The position numbers were made by a program, and so were the translations under genes. The notes under the pieces are model-generated. The model made no database searches, was not told where the DNA came from, and was given only the letters and a program-made list of their open reading frames with translations. Shown one piece after another: positions 8,386-18,046 of a stretch of 64,000 nucleotides of DNA. The DNA is from Phycisphaerales bacterium (GTDB taxonomy: Bacteria > Planctomycetota > Phycisphaerae > Tepidisphaerales > Tepidisphaeraceae), in contig JADLCB010000019.1 of the NCBI GenBank assembly GCA_020847375.1, forward strand, positions 62,001-126,000. The letters run 5' to 3'. Positions within the stretch are counted from its first letter, which is position 1; each line of letters begins with the position of its first letter.

Positions 8386-8626
8386 AAATGCGGAAAATGT
8401 GGAACAGAAACGGGGACGCAGCTCGTTTTCTTCATCCAATTTCGGCCGACCCTCACGCGGCAGCAGCGCCCACAATCACCGGTCGCCATAATGTGAATGC
8501 TTCATCACAACTCTTTCCAGACCGCGATTCCATATCATCAAGCGGGGGCATTTTCAGGGACTAGGACACTGCAGCCTGGACAGCGCCTGTTTTATCGATG
8601 GCGATGTCTGCTAGAATCGCCGCAGA

Positions 8627-9421
8627 TTGAATCAACCCCAGCGTTACAAGCTCACGATTGCCTACCGCGGCACGAACTATCACGGTTGGCAGCAACAGGC
8701 GGCAGCACCGAACTGGAAGGGGGATCAGCCCCAGGCTGGTCAGGGAATCCCCACCGTGCAGGAAATGCTCAAGCGCGCAATCGTGGATGTGGTGAAGCAT
8801 CCGATCATTGTGTGTGGTTCATCGCGCACGGATGCTGGCGTTCATGCCAAGGGGCAGGTGGCCCATTTTGATACCACCGCAGTGCAGATTCCGCCGCTGG
8901 GATTGTGGCGGGCGATTAATGCGCGGCTGCCAGCGGATATTGTTGTGCGCAGTCTTGAACCGGTCGATGCGGAGTTTAATGCGATCGGTTCAACGATTTC
9001 CAAGCGTTACCAATATCTGATCTGGCATGGACCTCAGCGCAACGTGTTTATGGATGGTCTGGCATGGCATCGCAGTGCGCCGATGAACCTGACCGCAATG
9101 AAGCAGGCTGCGGCGGTTCTGGTTGGCCAGCACGATTTTGCCAGCTTCGCCAAGACAGGTCATGGCCGCGAAAGCACCGTGCGCACGGTTCTGGGTTGCG
9201 ATATCAGCCAGCGTGGGGCGCACGTGGTGATCGGTATTGAAGCGACCGGTTTCCTCTGGAATATGGTGCGCATTATTGTCGGGACGCTGGTGGAGGTGGG
9301 CATTGGTCGCTACGGGCCGGAGCGCGTCGAGCAGATGTTGCAGGCGCGCGATCGCCAGGCTGGCGGGCCAACCGCGCCGCCCCAGGGTTTATATCTGCAG
9401 TGGATTCGTCACCAACACTGA
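8627..9421 (+). CDS. truA: tRNA pseudouridine(38-40) synthase TruA
   Basis: TruA signature with the catalytic Asp69 in CGSSRTDAGVHAKGQV; other family blocks are YRGTNYHGWQ, SKRYQYLIW, HDFASFAKTGH and FLWNMVRIIVGTL. It makes pseudouridine at positions 38-40 of the tRNA anticodon stem-loop. At 264 aa it is normal in length, with a small insert near residues 25-40. The start is TTG at 8627: an in-frame stop lies at 8612 and no ATG or GTG is available before the conserved sequence. A TAGAAT-like -10 overlaps that stop (8612-8617), so the leader would be very short. Confidence 0.93.
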   Translation: MNQPQRYKLTIAYRGTNYHGWQQQAAAPNWKGDQPQAGQGIPTVQEMLKRAIVDVVKHPIIVCGSSRTDAGVHAKGQVAHFDTTAVQIPPLGLWRAINARLPADIVVRSLEPVDAEFNAIGSTISKRYQYLIWHGPQRNVFMDGLAWHRSAPMNLTAMKQAAAVLVGQHDFASFAKTGHGRESTVRTVLGCDISQRGAHVVIGIEATGFLWNMVRIIVGTLVEVGIGRYGPERVEQMLQARDRQAGGPTAPPQGLYLQWIRHQH

Positions 9422-9525
9422 GCGGTTCACGCTGGTCAATGGGGTGAATCAGCCCCAATTCAATCAATTGCGATCGCGGGTAACTTTGCCGAAGTGCGAC
9501 CAGCGGATATGGTGGACACGCCAAG

Positions 9526-10686
9526 ATGAAGATCGTGCACATCATCACGCGCCTGATTATTGGTGGAGCGCAGGAAAACACTCTGCTTTCCTGTCAGGGG
9601 CAGCATCGGCTGGGCCATGAAGTGACATTGATCACCGGGCCGGGTGTCGGGCCGGAGGGGTCGCTGATGGATCGGGCACGCAGCAGCGGTTATCGCGTCA
9701 TTGAAGTGCCACAGATGCATCGCGCCCTTCATGCCGGGAACGATTTTTCCACCTATTGCCGGTTGGTGCGATTATTACGCCAGCTTCAGCCAGATGTTGT
9801 CCATACGCACAGCAGCAAGGCGGGAATCCTGGGTCGGTGGGCGGCCCGACAAGCCGGTGTGCCGGTGATTATTCATACGATCCATGGTCTGGCGTTTACC
9901 GCATCGACCTCACGGCTGGCCAACGGTGTCTATCGTACGCTGGAGCGCTGGACAGCGCCGATCACGACTAAGATTGTGTGTGTCGCCGGCGCCATGTCGG
10001 TCCAGTCGCTGGAGGCGGATATTGGTGAGGCCCGGCAGTATGTCACGGTTTACAGCGGCATGGAGACACAGGCATTCCTCGCAGCGCAGTCGCAGCGCCA
10101 GCGGATCAGGCAGCGATTGGGCCTGCAGCCAGAGCACATAGCTGTTGGTACGATTGCGCGCTTGTTTGATCTGAAAGGGCATGATGATCTGATTGATATT
10201 GCCCCTGATCTTTGCAAGCGATTTACCCATCTGCGCTTTTTGTGGATCGGCGATGGTTCATTGCGCCAGCATTTGGAAAAGCGTATTGCTGCAGCAGGAT
10301 TGGAAGATCGGTTTATTCTGACGGGTCTGGTTAAACCGGAGGAAATACCCGACTATTGCAGCGCCATGGATATTCTGGCGCATCCTTCGCGCCGCGAAGG
10401 GCTGGCACGGGCGTTGCCGCAGGGACAACTGGCGGGCTGTCCGGTTGTTGTTTATGGCGTGGATGGCAATGCCGAGGGGTTATTGGATGGTGTCAGCGGG
10501 TTTGTCATTGCCCCCTTTGATCATGAGCAACTGGCGCAGAAACTGTCGATATTATTGAGCGATGCGCCGCGGCGGCAGCAGATGGGCCAGGCTGGCCGCC
10601 AGTTTGCCCTGGGACGATTCAGTGCCGAAACCATGGTTCAGCAGTTGCAAAGTGTCTATCTGCAGGCGATGGATGCCCGTCGCTAG
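9526..10686 (+). CDS. Glycosyltransferase family 4 (GT-B)
   Basis: N-terminal IIGGAQENTL is the glycine-rich loop after the first strand of GT4 enzymes, followed by VHTHSSKAGILGRWAA. The C-terminal nucleotide-sugar domain has FLWIGDGSLR, the LTGLVKPEEIPDYCSAMDILAHPS block and EGLARALPQ, matching the E-x7-E region of GT4 although the second Glu is Gln. At 386 aa it is a complete gene. Such enzymes transfer sugars from NDP-sugars to lipids or polysaccharides at the cytoplasmic face. The following gene is a BshB1-like deacetylase; in bacillithiol synthesis BshA is also a GT4, but this sequence looks more like a surface-polysaccharide GT4, so I leave the role open. Confidence 0.85.
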   Translation: MKIVHIITRLIIGGAQENTLLSCQGQHRLGHEVTLITGPGVGPEGSLMDRARSSGYRVIEVPQMHRALHAGNDFSTYCRLVRLLRQLQPDVVHTHSSKAGILGRWAARQAGVPVIIHTIHGLAFTASTSRLANGVYRTLERWTAPITTKIVCVAGAMSVQSLEADIGEARQYVTVYSGMETQAFLAAQSQRQRIRQRLGLQPEHIAVGTIARLFDLKGHDDLIDIAPDLCKRFTHLRFLWIGDGSLRQHLEKRIAAAGLEDRFILTGLVKPEEIPDYCSAMDILAHPSRREGLARALPQGQLAGCPVVVYGVDGNAEGLLDGVSGFVIAPFDHEQLAQKLSILLSDAPRRQQMGQAGRQFALGRFSAETMVQQLQSVYLQAMDARR

Positions 10687-10800
10687 ACGGGGGGCGGATT
10701 TTGTTGGGGATACTTTAGGATAAAGACGCTCAGCAGAGGCGGGCATGCCTACAATTACCGGTTATCCATTACGCAGATTTTCGCGTGAGAAAGAAAAAAT

Positions 10801-11478
10801 ATGGCGAGAATTTTAATTGTTGGCCCTCATCCCGATGATCAGGAGCTGGGCATGGGTGGGTCGATTGCCAAACTGGCGAAGCAGGGGCATTTTGTGCATC
10901 TGCTGGATATGACCAATGGCGAGCCGACGCCGCGTGGCACTCCCGAAAAGCGAGCCAAAGAAGCCGCCGCAGCAGCCAAAATACTGGGTGTCGAGCGCAC
11001 CCTGGTTGGTTTACCCAATCGGCAGGTGGTTCACTCGATTGATGCCCGTCATCGTGTTGCCAGTGTCTATCGCACGATTCGACCCGACTGGATTTTTCTG
11101 CCCTATCCCATCGATGCCCATCCCGATCATGTGGCGGTGACGCGCATCGGCGAGGATGCCCGCTTTGATGCCAAGCTGACCAATTGTCCGACCATCAGCG
11201 GCGAGCCGTGCTATCCCAAACGAATCATCTATTATTTTTGCACGCATTTGCGTCTGAATATCCAACCAACGTTCTGTCTGGATATCACCGACACGATCGA
11301 GACCAAAATCGCTGCGGTGACAGCGTATGAGTCGCAGATGGTTCAGATCAATTCTGAAGTGCCGCAGATGGTCAAGACGATGAATGGTTATTTCGGCGGA
11401 CGTATCGGTACGCGCTATGCCGAACCGTTCTTTTCCCACGAAGTCATGGGATTTTCAGGGCTTGACCAGTTGGTGTGA
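10801..11478 (+). CDS. PIG-L/LmbE family N-acetylglucosaminyl deacetylase, BshB1-like
   Basis: GPHPDDQELGMGG (His10, Asp12, Asp13) is the zinc-binding PHPDD motif and the distal ligand is in AHPDHVAVTR. The 225-aa length and the NGEPTPRGTPEKRAKEA block match the BshB1 type, which deacetylates GlcNAc-malate in bacillithiol synthesis; the same fold also acts on other N-acetyl sugars. It follows a GT4 gene by 114 bases on the same strand, a pairing that would fit BshA-BshB, but no BshC is present. It overlaps the 3' end of truD tail to tail by 24 bases. Confidence 0.85.
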   Translation: MARILIVGPHPDDQELGMGGSIAKLAKQGHFVHLLDMTNGEPTPRGTPEKRAKEAAAAAKILGVERTLVGLPNRQVVHSIDARHRVASVYRTIRPDWIFLPYPIDAHPDHVAVTRIGEDARFDAKLTNCPTISGEPCYPKRIIYYFCTHLRLNIQPTFCLDITDTIETKIAAVTAYESQMVQINSEVPQMVKTMNGYFGGRIGTRYAEPFFSHEVMGFSGLDQLV

Positions 11479-12744
11479 CGGCTGATTATCGTCGGGTGCT
11501 TCAGCGGTGTCTTGTTGGCTTTCCACGTCATCATTGCGCATCACTTCACGCAAAAGTGTTGTGGCGAAACTGCCGGGGGGCAGGGTGAAGGCCAGCGTGA
11601 TGTGCGGGCCATGTTCATCAGCACCGGCGGACATGTCCAGATCAGCCGGTTTGACGCGCAGCGCCCGCCGCTGGCCACGGGCACGGATATCCTGATTGTC
11701 GCCGAAGTCATCCGGTGTGAAATTGTGGGCAGCCAAGATTTCCCGTTCGATACGGGCTGGCTCACCATCAGGCCAGCTCATGCGATAGCCAGGCATTGGG
11801 CCGGTGGGGCTGATCTCAAACCGATCAGCGCGCGGTTGTTCGGTGGCAGGATCCTGCACCTTGAAACAAGCGCCGTTGTCATGTTTCATGGCCAGATCAC
11901 CCGCCAATAGTTGGCTGAGGGAATGATGGCGCACGCGATCGGCACAGACTTCGTTGAACAGATGAGATTGCAGAGCCGATACCCAGAGTTTGCGCACCGG
12001 CCGGTCGATGGTGCGCACGGCATCGGCGGGGCGTTGGGTCTGGATATACCGCGCCAGTGCCCGTCGTTCCTGCTGGCAGTGCTGCGGCCATGCCTCCAGT
12101 GCTTGTGGGAATTGACCATTCTGAAAATGAGTGCGCGCCTGAAAAATCACCGGATCATCAACGCCCGAGTCAGGCGCGCCCAGCAGGATGTTGAGTACGG
12201 CAGAATCATCGCCGCGAACCAAAGCTGCTCCCAGTTCGTGATTATTGCCGCGTAAACCAAAGCGCTGGGAACCAAAATAATTGGGCATGCCGTGGACAGC
12301 CAACTGGTTCAGAATCGGCCGCAGGCGGATGATGGCGGTGGGGTTTACATCGCGGATGCGAATGGCAAAGCGGTTGCCCGCCAGATGCCCGGGGCGCAAT
12401 TTATTACCGTGGGGCATGGCCCAGACGATGTGCAGGTCATTCCATTTCAGATTGCGCACATCATCAGGGCGGAGATGGGGGATGGAAAAAATCTGGCGAC
12501 AGACCGCCAGACTGTCCTTCAAACCGGCATAACCGATTTCGCGCGGTGAAATACGCAGCGCCCTTGCCAGCCGGTTGATCGCGCCAAGGGTTGTCAACCC
12601 GACCTTCTCGATTTCCATGAATAAATGCTCGCCCTCGCCGCTGGGTTCGTAGGCAGGCAGTTCCTGAACAAAAAAATCCTCCGGTCGCTGTTTAATCCGG
12701 CCGCCGATGCCGTCAACGTTTTCAATGAGATAGGGCAATGTCAT
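11455..12744 (-). CDS. truD: tRNA pseudouridine(13) synthase TruD
   Basis: GYAGLKDSLAV is the TruD catalytic motif (Asp nucleophile), preceded by RPEDFFVQELPAYEPSGEGEHLF, which is highly characteristic, and followed by LAGNRFAIRIRDV and PNYFGSQRFG. It modifies U13 of tRNA(Glu). I chose ATG at 12744 (429 aa), where family similarity begins; the frame runs open a further 59 codons upstream with no family resemblance. The 3' end overlaps the convergent bshB1-like gene. Confidence 0.93.
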   Translation of the reverse strand: MTLPYLIENVDGIGGRIKQRPEDFFVQELPAYEPSGEGEHLFMEIEKVGLTTLGAINRLARALRISPREIGYAGLKDSLAVCRQIFSIPHLRPDDVRNLKWNDLHIVWAMPHGNKLRPGHLAGNRFAIRIRDVNPTAIIRLRPILNQLAVHGMPNYFGSQRFGLRGNNHELGAALVRGDDSAVLNILLGAPDSGVDDPVIFQARTHFQNGQFPQALEAWPQHCQQERRALARYIQTQRPADAVRTIDRPVRKLWVSALQSHLFNEVCADRVRHHSLSQLLAGDLAMKHDNGACFKVQDPATEQPRADRFEISPTGPMPGYRMSWPDGEPARIEREILAAHNFTPDDFGDNQDIRARGQRRALRVKPADLDMSAGADEHGPHITLAFTLPPGSFATTLLREVMRNDDVESQQDTAEAPDDNQPSHQLVKP

Positions 12745-12984
12745 GGCAGAGCGATTGTAGCGCGCAAACGCGAGCAGGGGGATCAGTTGAATCATTTTCC
12801 GTGAAAAGAATTCATGCCCGGGCAACCAGTCAGCGCTGGCCCAACGGCGGCATCTTCTGCCTTCGCCCGCGATGGACGCAATAGGCGCAACAAACACCGG
12901 CTGGGCAATCCATACGATCAACCCACCGGATTTGCGGTATCAGGTTTGTCCAATCAACAGAGGATTGTCAGCGGGCGGGGACGA

Positions 12985-13119
12985 TCAGACAACCTGAACG
13001 CGGCGTCCAACGCGGCGTTTGCGGTTGATCATCTTCCGGCCATTGCTGGTGCGCATGCGGGCACGGAATCCGAGCTTGCGCGCCCGTTTAACCTTGCTGA
13101 TGCGATGGGGATAGTGCAT
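12985..13119 (-). CDS. rpmH: 50S ribosomal protein L34
   Basis: A 44-aa, strongly basic product (MHYPHRISKVKRARKLGFRA...) with the L34 core GFRARMRTSNGRKMINRKRR, ending VGRRVQVV. L34 is the small protein of the large ribosomal subunit. It begins 23 bases after the stop of the 885-aa envelope protein on the same strand. Usually rpmH is followed by rnpA and yidC near dnaA. Here the next 240 bases have no rnpA-like frame and truD follows, so the classic origin cluster is broken up. Confidence 0.95.
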   Translation of the reverse strand: MHYPHRISKVKRARKLGFRARMRTSNGRKMINRKRRVGRRVQVV

Positions 13120-13142
13120 GACGATTGTTCCTTGCGTGCTGG

Positions 13143-15800
13143 TTACTTATTGTCCTGATCACTGGTTTGCTGAGCAGCAGCCGTGTCGGCCGAATCAACC
13201 GTCACCTGTACCGTCTCATACGAATGATTCCCATGGGAATCGCTTGCCTGGATCGTGATCTGGTGCAAACCCTTTTTCAGATCCGATATCGTAAAGCTGA
13301 TATCTTCAGCCGGCGAATCGTAAATACTATCCGATGGACGCACTTTTTGCCAGTGGCTGGCGGAATCGAGTTTATAGGACACGCCGGCGACCGTGCTGGT
13401 GCGGTCAACGACCCGCAACTTGACCTCCAGTTTCGCTCCAACGAGCTGATGACTCAAATCGCCGATGACTGGCGGGGTGTTATCAATAACGAACGCATCG
13501 CTGACCCGGCGGGCCAGGCGCCCCTGTCCTTCAGCATTGGCCAAGGCGTCCGAAGCAGTCACCCGGACGTAATAACGCCCATCGGGCAGTGTCCGTGTCT
13601 TCCATTCGTAGCTTTGCTCGGCCAAATTGTTCTGAATTACGATCCATGGTCCGGCAGGTCCCTGACGGTAATGCAGCTCATAAAACAACTTATCGCCATT
13701 GGGGTCACTGGCATTCCAGTCGATGGTCCATTGTTCGGGCGACTGAGCCGGTTGATCCTGTTCGTCGGTTTCTGTTTCGCCACCAACGGTTGAGATGCTG
13801 TGGATCTGGGGGGATAAGTTAGGCAGTTGGTAGGTTGTAACAACACGGTTGACCAACGGGCTGACCTGTGGATCAGTTGTGGCAAACTGCAGGCGGTATT
13901 GCAGGAATCGTGCTGATGGCGCGGTGACGGTCATGTACTGCTGGACATCGACGGGTTTGGACCAGTCCGACCAGAGGTTCTCAGCCGGTTCATTCATATT
14001 GCCGCTGCGCCAACTGGCCTGCAACGTTGTACCCTGCGGCAGTGACCCTTCGACGTGCATCTTTCCAAAAAGGGAGGTCTGTGCAGCATCAAGTACAGGA
14101 CTGGTGTACGTGCCACTGGCAGCAAAGCCATGGCTCATCGTCGCAATGCCACCGGTATTGGCCAAACCCAGTGTGATACGCCCGTCCTGCTGAGACAGGA
14201 GGGCCACGATCTGTTCAGAATCCAGCCTTGCCAGCACGGTGGTTTCTTCGGCGGCTGGATCAATCTGGTAAATCAAACCTTCGCTGCCGGTGGCGACGAT
14301 CAATTTGCCATCCTGTGCGACCATATCCAGAACCATGACGGGTTCTCGAAACAGTTCGGTTACAAAACCGCGCGTGTCGATACGGTAGATGGCATTGCCG
14401 CTATCGCTTGGTTGAACCGGCCGGTGAGGCAGATCGGAGGCGGACGAGTCGGATTCTGCCTGGGAGGCGTGTTCAGTTTTATTATTTTCATCGCCAACGG
14501 GTTCAAGTTGATCGGGTGTATCCAGATCGGTGCGGGCTTGATCCACGTTGATTTGATGAGGCTGATCCACGGGCGTTGCCGCAGTTGACGGGTCATTGGT
14601 CGTGGCGGCGGCGGATGGATGATTTTCTGTCGATGCAGCCGGTGGGGAGGGCACCCGGGGTGATGCCGGCGTGTCGGCTGCCTGCTCCGGCTGAGCCGGT
14701 GTCGGTTGAGCCATCGCGGATTCGGTTGGGGATTGAGGCGCGCCTGCCGGTGCGCCGGATTGATCAAGATTTGGGGTGCCGATTGGGATGGGATCAGGTT
14801 CGTTGGGGTTGGGATTGGGTGCTTGCGGTGGCTGGGGTTCGGTGGGTGGTTTGGTGGGAATGGGCACGCCTGCCGATGCTGCCTCAGCCCGGCCGCTTGA
14901 ACTGTCGGAGATATGTTCGTCAGCGCCGGACATAAAGCCGGTTCCCCTCTCGGCCTCGCTGGCACCAGCGTAGAGATTGCCGGATTGATCGATTAGGAGC
15001 GAACTGATTTCAGATTCGCTGGCGTCATAAAGTACAAACAGTGCGCCTGTGCGGCGATTGACCCGGTAGACCAAACCGTTGGGATCGGTTCCGATGTACA
15101 AAGTGTCCAAGCCGTCATAGGCCAGTGCCAGAAAATTATGCTCGTCGGTCTTGAGGAGGACTTTTGAACTTCCGTCGGGGTTGAGCTGGTGCAACTCGCC
15201 GTTGGGGCCGGTTGCCAGGTAGATTGTCCCATCGCCGGCGCAGGCCATGGCCCAGATATACTGCGTGTTGGCCGGTTGGAAAATCTCAATCGGCTGGTCA
15301 CCGTCAAGCCGCAGCAGCCGCGCCTGTTCGCCACTGGCGCCGATAAGCAGCCGGCCACGGTTGTCAAAACCCAGCGCAAAAATATTGACGCCGTCGCCCA
15401 GTTGCACGAGCGTTTCAACCTTGTCCTCGCGCACGCGCAGAACAATACCATTTGGCCCTGTGCCTGCGTAAATCGTACCGTCATCAGCCTGCACCAGCGC
15501 ATAGACGGCGCTGATACGCGGGTCATTTTCCAACAGAACCTTGACCTGACGCGATAGCTTCAAATCGCCCAGATTCGTCGCCACGATGTTGCTGGACTCT
15601 CCCTCCCGGAATTGCGTCTCACCGCTGTGATTCCATTCTGCGGGCTGAACAGCCAGTACCGGCCAGGCGGTTAGCATCAGAATTAACAGCGCCAGCAGTG
15701 CCGGCCGGTTCGTCCGTGACGAACCAGCAGGCCTGAAGCACGTTGCGATTGGCATGGGTGTGTGACGGAGGGCAGATTGGATCAATGATTGTAGTCGCAT
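13143..15800 (-). CDS. Large exported beta-propeller-like protein with Pro-rich linker and Ig-like C-terminus
   Basis: The N-terminus is a signal peptide (RPALLALLILMLTAWPVLA). Residues about 60-280 contain strand repeats such as DGTIYAGTGPNGIVLRV, DGTIYLATGPNGELHQL and DTLYIGTDPNGLVYRV, blades of a propeller. A linker of about 130 residues rich in Pro, Gln, Ser and Asp follows, then another propeller-like stretch, and finally Ig/FN3-like domains with PNGDKLFYELHYRQGPAGPW and LPDGRYYVRVTASD. The start is uncertain: ATG at 15800 is used; ATG at 15755 would give a cleaner signal peptide, and TTG at 15851 would overlap the upstream gene. It probably forms an operon with the S55 protein and acts outside the cytoplasmic membrane. 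Function unknown. Confidence 0.7.
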   Translation of the reverse strand: MRLQSLIQSALRHTPMPIATCFRPAGSSRTNRPALLALLILMLTAWPVLAVQPAEWNHSGETQFREGESSNIVATNLGDLKLSRQVKVLLENDPRISAVYALVQADDGTIYAGTGPNGIVLRVREDKVETLVQLGDGVNIFALGFDNRGRLLIGASGEQARLLRLDGDQPIEIFQPANTQYIWAMACAGDGTIYLATGPNGELHQLNPDGSSKVLLKTDEHNFLALAYDGLDTLYIGTDPNGLVYRVNRRTGALFVLYDASESEISSLLIDQSGNLYAGASEAERGTGFMSGADEHISDSSSGRAEAASAGVPIPTKPPTEPQPPQAPNPNPNEPDPIPIGTPNLDQSGAPAGAPQSPTESAMAQPTPAQPEQAADTPASPRVPSPPAASTENHPSAAATTNDPSTAATPVDQPHQINVDQARTDLDTPDQLEPVGDENNKTEHASQAESDSSASDLPHRPVQPSDSGNAIYRIDTRGFVTELFREPVMVLDMVAQDGKLIVATGSEGLIYQIDPAAEETTVLARLDSEQIVALLSQQDGRITLGLANTGGIATMSHGFAASGTYTSPVLDAAQTSLFGKMHVEGSLPQGTTLQASWRSGNMNEPAENLWSDWSKPVDVQQYMTVTAPSARFLQYRLQFATTDPQVSPLVNRVVTTYQLPNLSPQIHSISTVGGETETDEQDQPAQSPEQWTIDWNASDPNGDKLFYELHYRQGPAGPWIVIQNNLAEQSYEWKTRTLPDGRYYVRVTASDALANAEGQGRLARRVSDAFVIDNTPPVIGDLSHQLVGAKLEVKLRVVDRTSTVAGVSYKLDSASHWQKVRPSDSIYDSPAEDISFTISDLKKGLHQITIQASDSHGNHSYETVQVTVDSADTAAAQQTSDQDNK

Positions 15801-15847
15801 AATTTTGCCTGATTGCTGGTCAGTGGAAATATCGTTCACCACGATTT

Positions 15848-18046
15848 TCAATTCATGGATTGGTTTTTATTTTTGTCCGGTTGGCCAGACTCCCCTGGCG
15901 CGTCTTGGTCTTTGTTGGGTTTGGCTGTCGGGCTTTCATCCGCGTGGGGTGGTTCAGCCGGTAGCTTGTCCGGGGTATCCGGGCGGTCGGGGAGCTGAGC
16001 CGGCATCATTTTCAGTTTTCGCTCGACGGTGAACCCGAAATCGCTGTGGCCGTGCATGATATATTGCGTGGGGATGATTTTCACCTGGGTGCTGTCGAAG
16101 AGGCTTACATCGCTGCGACCGGAGGAGAGCATAATCTGCTGTCGCGATGAGGGTAGGTGAACCATTGCCTTGCGACCCTGGGCTATACCCTCACGACCGC
16201 CCGTCAGGTAGACATAGAGTGCCTTCTGCTGCACGCCCAGAACATCGTCCAGCACCGTGAAAAGTTCATCGGCACTCTGGGCGACGAAGCGAAACGGTTT
16301 GCTGTGCGCCTCATCATCAAGGTAGGAATCCCAGTCGGCAATTGACAGGCGATACTCTCCGTCAGGCAGATCGCGGGGCAACTCAAATGTAACCGGCATG
16401 GTGATTTCGTCACCGCGGAACGGGCGATAAACCACGAAAGCACGCATGGTTTCACCCGGTTGATAAATATTTTTAGGCAGGATGATTGAAGTCATCTCCG
16501 CATAGCTGGAATGAGGGGAAATGCGCATTTCCCCCTTCAGACTGGTTGGCAGGACCTGATCAAACGGGTTATTGGCGGCAATGGCGATTGGCATGCCAAG
16601 CTCGTAGAACAAAAAATAGCTGTCAGCATCGGAAACGGTGTTGCGAAGATGAACCTGCCGCCCATTTTCAAAATTAATGGTCAGGTCATAGTCGATGGTA
16701 TGGTTGGGCGGCAGCGAACGCTGACCGGTGGCTGCGGTCATCAGTGCGATGCTGGCGAGCGTCGAGGTGAACTCACGATGACTGGCTGCCATGAAGTGGT
16801 ACGTGCGATCCTCGCTGCCGTTGGTATAAACGACGTGAATGTCAATCGGGATCATGGCGGGCGCCGGACCAATGGTTCCAGCGATGCCAAAAGTCTGGTC
16901 ATTGGTCAGCGTGCCGCGCACCTGACCCATGGAGCCAAGTTTGAAGCTGGTCATCAGGCTGGCCACGATTCCCTGCACCTGGCCATTGGCCATCGGCAGA
17001 TTAACCGGTCCTTCGCTCATAAAGGGATGGCCAAATCCGAACACGCGATCACCCAGCACCTCGGTAACCGTGCCGACGGCAGTCATATCCACATCACCAA
17101 TCAGAAGTGGGACGGCAATAACCGATCCTGGTTCCAAAGCGATATCCGCTGCGCCATTGTCATCCTGTCCGCCGCCGGATTGTAAAGTAGTCAGTCCCTT
17201 GGCGCGCAGCAGCGGAGCGAAGGTGTCCATCACCTGCTGGGGCAGGCCGGCGCAACTCAGTGGAGTGCTTAGTGGCTGCAGCGCCATGGGGCGATCGTCC
17301 GACTGTACGCTGGCGAGATTGCCCGGGCTTTTGGGCGCGAATAATCTGGCTGGATCAGCCTTGGCTGGGTTCCAGTAGGTGTCATCCATCCTCCAGGTGA
17401 ATGAGGTGGAGGGGGTGGCGCCAACTGATGAGCCAGCCGCCGACGGGTTGGTCATTGAGGGGTGGGTGGCGGTGTGGTCGGCAGTGGTATTGTTCTGTTT
17501 TTCAGCAGGGGGTTGCGGCTGCATGTCCAGCATGTATTCGATCGGTTGAACACCTGCCAGCGGATCTTTCATCAGCGACCAGCCATAGGCAAACGCGCCA
17601 GCCAGGCGGGTGTTGCCCTGCGGATCGGTCAGATAAATCGGCGAACCACTCATGCCGGCAATCGGGCCGGTATGCTCCAGATTCTGACCTGAGCAGCGGA
17701 TCAGGATCACATCGCCGCGCGGATTGAAATTATGTAAAATGGAGATGACTTCAACATCAAACCGTTCGATAGACGTTCCGTGGAAAACACTCAGTCCGTA
17801 TCCTTTCCAGCCGGGTTGAACCTGGCTGACACGCCAATGTTTTTGCGGATCGAATAGGGACGTTTTTGATGGTGATTGTTCTGCTTGATCCGGGGATGGA
17901 TGAACATCGGGCTTTGATGAATTGTTGGGGGGGATGCCGGCACTGGTCGGGTCGGCTGCGCTGGCTTGCGACAATGCAGCCACAGAACTGAATAAAGTGA
18001 GCGATAAGAGAGTCAGTGGAATCAGCCGCATCATGATGGGTGGCAT
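15848..18046 (-). CDS. Exported SpoIVB-type (S55) peptidase-domain protein
   Basis: After a signal peptide (LIPLTLLSLTLFSSVAALSQASA) the segment QPGWKGYGLSVFHGTSIERF and IRCSGQNLEHTGPIAGMSGSPIYL matches the S55 serine peptidase domain; the Ser in GMSGSP is the expected nucleophile. DRVFGFGHPFMSEG is another S55 block. SpoIVB cleaves SpoIVFA in Bacillus sporulation, but this is a Gram-negative context and many bacteria carry S55 proteins of unknown role. The C-terminal half (residues about 380-680) is beta-rich with no family I recognise, and the tail is Pro/Asp-rich. ATG at 18046 is chosen; ATGs at 18034, 18031 and 18109 are possible. Length about 732 aa. Confidence 0.8.
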   Translation of the reverse strand: MPPIMMRLIPLTLLSLTLFSSVAALSQASAADPTSAGIPPNNSSKPDVHPSPDQAEQSPSKTSLFDPQKHWRVSQVQPGWKGYGLSVFHGTSIERFDVEVISILHNFNPRGDVILIRCSGQNLEHTGPIAGMSGSPIYLTDPQGNTRLAGAFAYGWSLMKDPLAGVQPIEYMLDMQPQPPAEKQNNTTADHTATHPSMTNPSAAGSSVGATPSTSFTWRMDDTYWNPAKADPARLFAPKSPGNLASVQSDDRPMALQPLSTPLSCAGLPQQVMDTFAPLLRAKGLTTLQSGGGQDDNGAADIALEPGSVIAVPLLIGDVDMTAVGTVTEVLGDRVFGFGHPFMSEGPVNLPMANGQVQGIVASLMTSFKLGSMGQVRGTLTNDQTFGIAGTIGPAPAMIPIDIHVVYTNGSEDRTYHFMAASHREFTSTLASIALMTAATGQRSLPPNHTIDYDLTINFENGRQVHLRNTVSDADSYFLFYELGMPIAIAANNPFDQVLPTSLKGEMRISPHSSYAEMTSIILPKNIYQPGETMRAFVVYRPFRGDEITMPVTFELPRDLPDGEYRLSIADWDSYLDDEAHSKPFRFVAQSADELFTVLDDVLGVQQKALYVYLTGGREGIAQGRKAMVHLPSSRQQIMLSSGRSDVSLFDSTQVKIIPTQYIMHGHSDFGFTVERKLKMMPAQLPDRPDTPDKLPAEPPHADESPTAKPNKDQDAPGESGQPDKNKNQSMN

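Noticed and set aside
8374-8620. ACAGAAACGGGGACGCAG-like string as a mobile-element trace
   Set aside because: No transposase, terminal repeats or second copy seen in the window.
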